A stretch of 64,000 bases of DNA from Nannocystis exedens. Lineage in GTDB: Bacteria; Myxococcota_A; Polyangia; Polyangiales; Polyangiaceae. A model generated the notes under the pieces. That model was not told where the DNA came from. It ran no database searches and saw only the letters and a list, made by a program, of their open reading frames with translations. Positions within the stretch are counted from its first letter, which is position 1, and the number at the start of each line of letters is the position of its first letter. The stretch is from contig CAMAVR010000010.1 of NCBI GenBank assembly GCA_945861885.1, forward strand, positions 1 through 64,000. Direction: 5' to 3'. Below are positions 59,532 through 64,000 of this stretch, in pieces. The position numbers and the translations under genes were made by a program.

Positions 59532-61097
59532 CTAGTGATCGCAGGTTGTTGGCGCTAGTTTGGCGTTCCCGCAGCGCGCCATCGCTGCTGGGTCGACAGT
59601 CGTGTGCGCCGCAATTTTTGGCGGCGTCATGAACGCGGGATGTTCGAAGTCGAACATGTCGAACGGCGGAATCTGATTCGCATCGCGCGCGGTGAGCGCT
59701 GGCAAGCCGAAGCGTGCCTCGATAAAGCGCGTGAGCGCCGTATGATCGCGGTCAATATGCGAAACAAAATGGGGCCGCGCATAGGGCGAAACAAGCGTAA
59801 ACGGCACGCGGAAGCCGGTGCGATCAAACGCACCTTTTTTTAAGTTCCCCCGTTCATCGCGAGGGGGGTGGCTATCGGGAGGGCAGATCGCCACAGGCGG
59901 AACGTGGTCGGCGCGCCCACCGCTTTCGTCGTAGGTGATAAAGAGGGCAGTATCTTTCCACGCTGGCGATTCAAAAAGTGCGCGAACAATTTCCTCGACC
60001 CACAGCGCGCCGACCCCCGGGAGCGAAGTAGGGCTTTCGTCCGATGTTTGGTCGACCTGGTTCCCCATAATGAAGCCAACGTCTGGAAGCGTATTGTTGC
60101 GCAAATCGGCAAACAGTTCGCACCGCACCGTATGAAAATGAAAGCGTGTTTCACGCCTCAAGATCCCAAAATAGGGAAACATCTGCTGCTGCGCCGGGCC
60201 GTCCGTGTAGTCCTTCCAGGTTCGCCCGGCCGCTTCGAGCGACCAAAATATGTGCGGCGCCGGATGCTCCGCGGTATCGGCGGCTGAGCAGTACGAGTTG
60301 TCGGCGACTCCAAACGATGTGCCTGCCATCGTAAAAAAACGATTCGGCCACGTTGAACTCATCACGGAGGAAAAATGGCGGTCGCTGATCGAAAATGTGT
60401 TCGCGAGCGCGTAGTAAAACGGAATGACGGTGTCATCTTGGTAGCTAAACGCGGCTTCGCCGACCGGCTGATTGTTGATCACGAAACGATCGAGCAGGCC
60501 GCCATTGTACTGGTCATGCATGTCGTCCCAGCTATGATTTCCCGGCGTGCACGTTTGCAAGTCTAGGTGCGGACGTACGACACCGCCCTTGCCATCAGGA
60601 TTCGACCATCCTTGGGGAGGCGTGTCGACTTCATCCGAATGTTGAAAACCGCTCCCTTTGGTGCCATCAGCGTGTACCGAAAAGTCGCCCGACTTGTAGT
60701 AACCCTGCGCGGTCAGCCGCCCAAAATAGTGGTCAAAAGACCTATTTTCCTGCATCAAAATCAAAATGTGTTTAATCGGAATTGCATCGCCAATTGGGTA
60801 CTCGCGCCCAATCGTTGCCGCGGGCGTGGCCCCCGCACCGAAGCTGCAGGCCGCGCGCGCTGGAGCAAGCGTCTCTTCGTTTGAGAGCTGCTGGTCCGGA
60901 GAAAGCGGTGATGGCGCTTCGTTGGGTGGTGAAGTTGGAACGGTTGAAGCCGGGCCGGTTGAGGACGGTCGTCGCGACGGTTCGCTCTCGGACGAACTAG
61001 GCTTGAACCAGTTGCCGGAGCAGCTCACGAGCACGATCGAAGCAGCGGCAAGAATGGAGAAAGAAAGAACGGACTGAGCACGAAGGCAAGTACGCAT
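59532..61097 (-). CDS. phospholipase C / acid phosphatase family lipoprotein
   Basis: The 521-residue protein has a lipoprotein signal (SFSILAAASIVLVSCSG), a Ser/Pro-rich spacer to about residue 100, then the phosphoesterase domain of the bacterial phospholipase C / AcpA family (PF04185). Signatures are IKHILILMQENRSFDHYFG (metal Glu-Asn), GNHSWDDMHDQYNGG, SVMSSTWPNRFF and LFITYDESGGRADHVPP. It cleaves phosphoesters, perhaps phospholipids, outside the cytoplasmic membrane. It is convergent with nrdB across the repeat region. No signal for twin-arginine export is seen, unlike many relatives. Confidence 0.88.
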   Translation of the reverse strand: MRTCLRAQSVLSFSILAAASIVLVSCSGNWFKPSSSESEPSRRPSSTGPASTVPTSPPNEAPSPLSPDQQLSNEETLAPARAACSFGAGATPAATIGREYPIGDAIPIKHILILMQENRSFDHYFGRLTAQGYYKSGDFSVHADGTKGSGFQHSDEVDTPPQGWSNPDGKGGVVRPHLDLQTCTPGNHSWDDMHDQYNGGLLDRFVINNQPVGEAAFSYQDDTVIPFYYALANTFSISDRHFSSVMSSTWPNRFFTMAGTSFGVADNSYCSAADTAEHPAPHIFWSLEAAGRTWKDYTDGPAQQQMFPYFGILRRETRFHFHTVRCELFADLRNNTLPDVGFIMGNQVDQTSDESPTSLPGVGALWVEEIVRALFESPAWKDTALFITYDESGGRADHVPPVAICPPDSHPPRDERGNLKKGAFDRTGFRVPFTLVSPYARPHFVSHIDRDHTALTRFIEARFGLPALTARDANQIPPFDMFDFEHPAFMTPPKIAAHTTVDPAAMARCGNAKLAPTTCDH

Positions 61098-61195
61098 TAC
61101 ATGGGCGTACTACGCGTCGCCATTTCCGATCTACGCAAAAGAATTTGCGCACTCGTAGATCGGTAGGCACTGAATTGCGCAGCTGAACCAGTCTT

Positions 61196-62416
61196 TTAGA
61201 ACTGAAGACCGACTGAGCCACCGCCGCCATGGGCGGTCACCAACGGCGCGACCATCAATCGCTTTGCGAGAGGCGCCGGCGCTTTCTTGTCGGGGCAATC
61301 ACCCTCGATAGTTTCGCCACGCGCTGTGCGGTACCAGAGCACCGCGCTCGTCACACCGAAGACGATCGCCGTCCCGAATGCGATATCGGCGACGAGTGCG
61401 TACGTCTCTGCAGCATTGGCGCGTGCCTCCGTTGGTCCCGATCGAAATCGCGCTCGCTCTTGAAGTGCAAGCACCCCGAACGCCGTCCCCACACCGGCGC
61501 TGGCCACTGCAATGCCTCCCGTCCACCATGCGGGATTAGGCGCATGCTGACAGGTGTCACAGCTTTTTGCGTCAGCAGGGGCGGTTGCGGCCGTCGCTCC
61601 GGCCGCTGCTCCTGGAGCTGCAGATCCGGCGGCCTGTGCTTGCGCCGTCGCGGCTGCTGGGACTGTCGCTGCGGCGGCAGGCGCCGGAAAATCGACGCGC
61701 ATTGAATTGTTGGTTGCAAACCCGACATCGATCGTTCGCGTTTGGGTCGGATACCCTTCAAGCAATGCATCGACCGTATGCTTGCCGCCTGCCACTTTGG
61801 CTGACGCGGGGGCGATGAGACCTGGCTGTGCGCCATCGACCACGATGCGCGCGCCGGTAGGCGACGACTCGAATTGGATAGTTGCGGGCGTCGACCTAAT
61901 CATCGCGACGCGATTTCGAATCGGAGACTCTTGCGAAGCCATGTTTGGCGGAACGGCGGCCAAAAAGCGCTCGTACGCTGCGACGGCATCTTGGTACTGA
62001 TTCAAATTGTCGTGACAAATCGCGATGTAGCGAGCGAGTCGTGCTGTCGGCTCTATCGCATCAGCCGCTTGAAATTCGACCAGCGCCGCCGCGAAATCGC
62101 CTGCTTTGAACTTCGCTTCGCCAGCCGATTTGTGCTGTGCGGCTTGAGCCGGCGTCCCCTGAGCACCAGGCGCGTCGGTCGTGCTTTTCCCCTGGGCTGG
62201 TGCCGTATCGGTCGCTTTCGGGGTGCTTTGGGCTCCGGCTGCTTGTGTCGGCGTAGCTGATGGCTCGCTCATTTGCGTTGGGCGCGTTGAGGGCGCTGGG
62301 TTTACGCTTCCGGGCGGCGCTGCGCTCGCGGGGTGCGCGACTACAGCAAAGCTAGCGATGAGCGGCGCAACCACCGCTGTCATTCGCAAATTCAACAATC
62401 GACCAACTTGTTTCAT
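61196..62416 (-). CDS. PEGA-domain protein with signal peptide and two C-terminal membrane helices
   Basis: The 406-residue protein begins with a signal peptide (MTAVVAPLIASFAVVAHPASA). An Ala/Pro/Thr/Gln linker and a short TPR-like helix pair (AAGEAKF-type AGEAKFKAGDFAAALVEFQA) follow. A PEGA domain comes next (TIQFESSPTGARIVVDGAQ, then GGKHTVDALLEGY), then a poly-Ala stretch, two membrane helices (WWTGGIAVASAGVGTAFGVL and IAFGTAIVFGVTSAVLWY) and a C-terminal end in GLQF. Such TPR-PEGA-TM proteins are plentiful in Myxococcota; function unknown. ATG 62416 has GAGGAG eight bases upstream. Confidence 0.75.
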   Translation of the reverse strand: MKQVGRLLNLRMTAVVAPLIASFAVVAHPASAAPPGSVNPAPSTRPTQMSEPSATPTQAAGAQSTPKATDTAPAQGKSTTDAPGAQGTPAQAAQHKSAGEAKFKAGDFAAALVEFQAADAIEPTARLARYIAICHDNLNQYQDAVAAYERFLAAVPPNMASQESPIRNRVAMIRSTPATIQFESSPTGARIVVDGAQPGLIAPASAKVAGGKHTVDALLEGYPTQTRTIDVGFATNNSMRVDFPAPAAAATVPAAATAQAQAAGSAAPGAAAGATAATAPADAKSCDTCQHAPNPAWWTGGIAVASAGVGTAFGVLALQERARFRSGPTEARANAAETYALVADIAFGTAIVFGVTSAVLWYRTARGETIEGDCPDKKAPAPLAKRLMVAPLVTAHGGGGSVGLQF

Positions 62417-62466
62417 CGCTAAGCTCCTCGAAATCAATATGCGCTAGGGCGTGCCCAAATCCTTAA

Positions 62467-62760
62467 CTAGCCACCGTCGCCGGTGCCGCCGTCTGGCGTC
62501 GAACCACCATCGTCTGCGGCGGCATCGCCAATATCAGTGGGGTCAGTAGAGCCGTCGGTGGTATCGGGCGCGCCATCAAGCGTAGCTACCGGCGCGGCAT
62601 CGCTCTGCGCATCGGGCGCATCGGCGTCCGATGTATTCCCGTAGAGGACCGAGCGATCGGGATTGCCCAGCTCGCATCCAATGAATGTGACAACAGTTGC
62701 GACAAATGCCGCGCAGAAAATAAGAAGTTTTGAGGGCATAGCCGTTTTGGCAGATATCAT
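62467..62760 (-). CDS. small acidic lipoprotein
   Basis: The product of about 97 residues has a signal LLIFCAAFVATVVTFIGCEL with the lipid Cys near 29. An Asp/Ala/Gly/Thr-rich low-complexity tail follows (DADAPDAQSDAAPVATLD ... GGTGDGG). Start ATG 62760 or ATG 62739; no ribosome site separates them. No known function. It lies between the ExbD genes and the PEGA gene in the same direction. Confidence 0.5.
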   Translation of the reverse strand: MISAKTAMPSKLLIFCAAFVATVVTFIGCELGNPDRSVLYGNTSDADAPDAQSDAAPVATLDGAPDTTDGSTDPTDIGDAAADDGGSTPDGGTGDGG

Positions 62761-62798
62761 AGAGGGGCCACGTTGGGTAAAAAAACCAAGACGATTAA

Positions 62799-63272
62799 CT
62801 ACTTTTCATTCGAACCAGGACCATCCGTCGCCATGCCGAGCGTCACCGCGCCGGCGACCTTTGCGCCGTCGAGCAGCGACACGAGCGTGCCGTAATTTGC
62901 CGCATCCTCGGATGTCAAAAACACCACTTTGTCGACTGCACCGCGCGGTTCGAGACGCTTACGAAGGCGATCGATATATTCAGCGAGCGGAATTGCCTCG
63001 CCATTGAGTGTGATTGTTCCGTCGGCGGCGAGACGAACGACCAGCTGGTCGGGCGGCACGTCGGTCACTTGCTCGACCGTTTCGGTCGACGGCACTTGAA
63101 CGAAAATATCTTTCTCGAGCAGCGGCGTCACGACCATAAAAATGATGAGCAGAACGAGAACGACGTCAACAAGTGGTGTCACGTTGATATCGCCCGCCAC
63201 ATGCCCTGACGGTCGAACAAAGATCTTTTTTGCCTTCGCGCGGCCGAAGCCGCCGCTTGCGCCGATACTCAT
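62799..63272 (-). CDS. ExbD/TolR-type biopolymer transport protein (second copy)
   Basis: The 157-residue protein has a short cytoplasmic N-terminus, one membrane helix with the proton-carrying Asp (INVTPLVDVVLVLLIIFMVV) and a periplasmic TolR-like domain (VRLAADGTITLNGEAIPLAE ... LLDGAKVAGAVTLGMAT). ExbD pairs with ExbB to power TonB-type transport or Tol function with the proton gradient. The start overlaps the stop of the other ExbD gene (ATGA). Confidence 0.92.
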   Translation of the reverse strand: MSIGASGGFGRAKAKKIFVRPSGHVAGDINVTPLVDVVLVLLIIFMVVTPLLEKDIFVQVPSTETVEQVTDVPPDQLVVRLAADGTITLNGEAIPLAEYIDRLRKRLEPRGAVDKVVFLTSEDAANYGTLVSLLDGAKVAGAVTLGMATDGPGSNEK

Positions 63273-63682
63273 TTCCCTTTCTTCTCCTCGACTCCGAGCC
63301 CAACGCCCTTGATGCCTGCAGCTTTCATCCCGTCCATGACGCGTCGCACGTCACCGAACGTCAGCGCTTTATCGCCCTTCAGGAGGACTTTTCTCCCCGG
63401 CGTCTGCTGCAGCGTTGTCCGTAGCTGGTCAGCGATCGACTTTTCGTCGTGTTCAGTCGTTTCGATCCAGAGCTTTTTATCGGCCGTGATCGACACGACA
63501 ATCGGATCGGCTTTGTCTTTGTCGTCGCTGCCGGTCGCTTGAGGGAGCCGTACATCTTTTCCTCGCTGCAGCATCGGAGTGATCACCATAAAAATGATGA
63601 GCAGCACCAGCACGACATCGACCAACGGTGTGACGTTGATGTCGTTCTTGACCGACCCGCGTGAGGTGCCTCCGAAGCCCAT
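63269..63682 (-). CDS. ExbD/TolR-type biopolymer transport protein (first copy)
   Basis: The 137-residue protein has the same helix (DINVTPLVDVVLVLLIIFMV) with the key Asp, then a periplasmic domain (VVSITADKKLWIETTEHDEK ... VMDGMKAAGIKGVGLG). The membrane segments of the two ExbDs are nearly identical, while the periplasmic domains differ, suggesting duplication and specialisation within one ExbB-ExbD-ExbD motor. It follows the ExbB gene by six bases. Confidence 0.92.
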   Translation of the reverse strand: MGFGGTSRGSVKNDINVTPLVDVVLVLLIIFMVITPMLQRGKDVRLPQATGSDDKDKADPIVVSITADKKLWIETTEHDEKSIADQLRTTLQQTPGRKVLLKGDKALTFGDVRRVMDGMKAAGIKGVGLGVEEKKGK

Positions 63683-63688
63683 CGTCGA

Positions 63689-64000
63689 CTATTCCCGCAC
63701 TCGCGGTTTGCTGCTTGAGAGCTCGATTTGAGCGAGAGGGCTCGTTGCGCGGCTTTCCGGCTGCGCGCCTACTCGGAGATATCGAGCGAGCGCATCGAGC
63801 AGCTCGTTCGACGACTCGGAAATATCGACTGAGCGCCCGTCCGTCCACCCTTGGAGGTAGTTGAAAATCATAACAGCTGGGATCGCGACGATAAGACCAA
63901 ACGCTGTTGTTACGAGCGCTTCGGCGATACCGGCGGAGACTGTACCGAGCCCGCCTGAGCCCGACTTTGCCATCATTTCGAACGAGGTCACGATCCCCAT
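63689..64000 (-). CDS. ExbB/TolQ/MotA-type proton channel protein (C-terminal part)
   Basis: Only the last 103 or so residues are inside the window; the gene continues past base 64000. Visible are the core helices of the MotA/TolQ/ExbB family: GLGTVSAGIAEALVTTAFGLIVAIPAVMIFNYL (given here split as SAGIAEALVTTAFG and LIVAIPAVMIFNYL). A C-terminal cytoplasmic tail follows (ELLDALARYLRVGAQPES). It forms the inner-membrane motor with the two ExbD proteins encoded immediately downstream. Confidence 0.9.
   Translation of the reverse strand: MGIVTSFEMMAKSGSGGLGTVSAGIAEALVTTAFGLIVAIPAVMIFNYLQGWTDGRSVDISESSNELLDALARYLRVGAQPESRATSPLAQIELSSSKPRVRE

Overview
The window is a GC-rich, gene-dense bacterial chromosome segment, mostly core metabolism plus lineage-specific secreted proteins. 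It looks like a member of the Myxococcota (Polyangia-type) or a close deltaproteobacterial relative. The clues are a small secreted protein with a MYXO-CTERM-like tail (6318-6731), many lipoproteins of unknown function, PATAN/DUF4388 and FHA signalling proteins, a split F0 operon (atpZ-atpI-atpB-atpE), and an ExbB-ExbD-ExbD cluster. The assignment is by inference from gene content; there is no rRNA in the window.

Layout. 1-6290: purU, a beta-propeller lipoprotein, tRNA-Lys(CTT), adenosine deaminase, a polyprenol-phosphate mannosyltransferase and a soluble histidine kinase. 6318-13040: the MYXO-CTERM-like protein, a lipoprotein that fuses a type-1 periplasmic binding domain to a legumain-like (C13) protease domain, UbiB, and the F0 genes. 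13207-20607: a leftward run FHA - Fe-S protein - histidine kinase - rph - rdgB, then ftsK. 20621-31562: two coupled unknown lipoproteins (one with CxxCH), hydroxyacyl-CoA dehydrogenase, two convergent response-regulator/GGDEF proteins, and an overlapping operon phosphohexomutase - prmC - mqnB-like - zinc-ribbon membrane protein. 31733-48600: gltA, a DnaQ exonuclease coupled to a DsbA-like lipoprotein, a MinD/J/HTH fusion, a GT39-type glycosyltransferase, rpe with a metallopeptidase lipoprotein, a PATAN response-regulator operon, a DHH-type protein and a thiolase.

48722-51364 is the most accessory-looking part. It holds an AbiEi-type antitoxin whose toxin partner is missing and replaced by a repeat end, next to a complete AbiEii/AbiEi pair in toxin-first order with an AT-rich promoter at the toxin start. 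51477-58735 carries a DUF255/thioredoxin-fold protein and then a cobalamin riboswitch in front of nrdA-nrdB. This implies B12 repression of a B12-independent class Ia ribonucleotide reductase, and so probably a B12-dependent class II enzyme elsewhere in the genome.

58830-59520 is a nested inverted-repeat element made of REP-like hairpins outside, 37-bp inverted repeats inside them, and two divergent mini-ORFs in the middle. The mini-ORFs share a start and an end, and one carries a fragment of a four-helix-bundle (IVS/S23-type) protein. A solo copy of the same end lies at the broken AbiE locus. 59532-64000 has a phospholipase-C-like lipoprotein, a PEGA-domain protein, a small lipoprotein and the ExbD-ExbD-ExbB cluster, which runs off the window.
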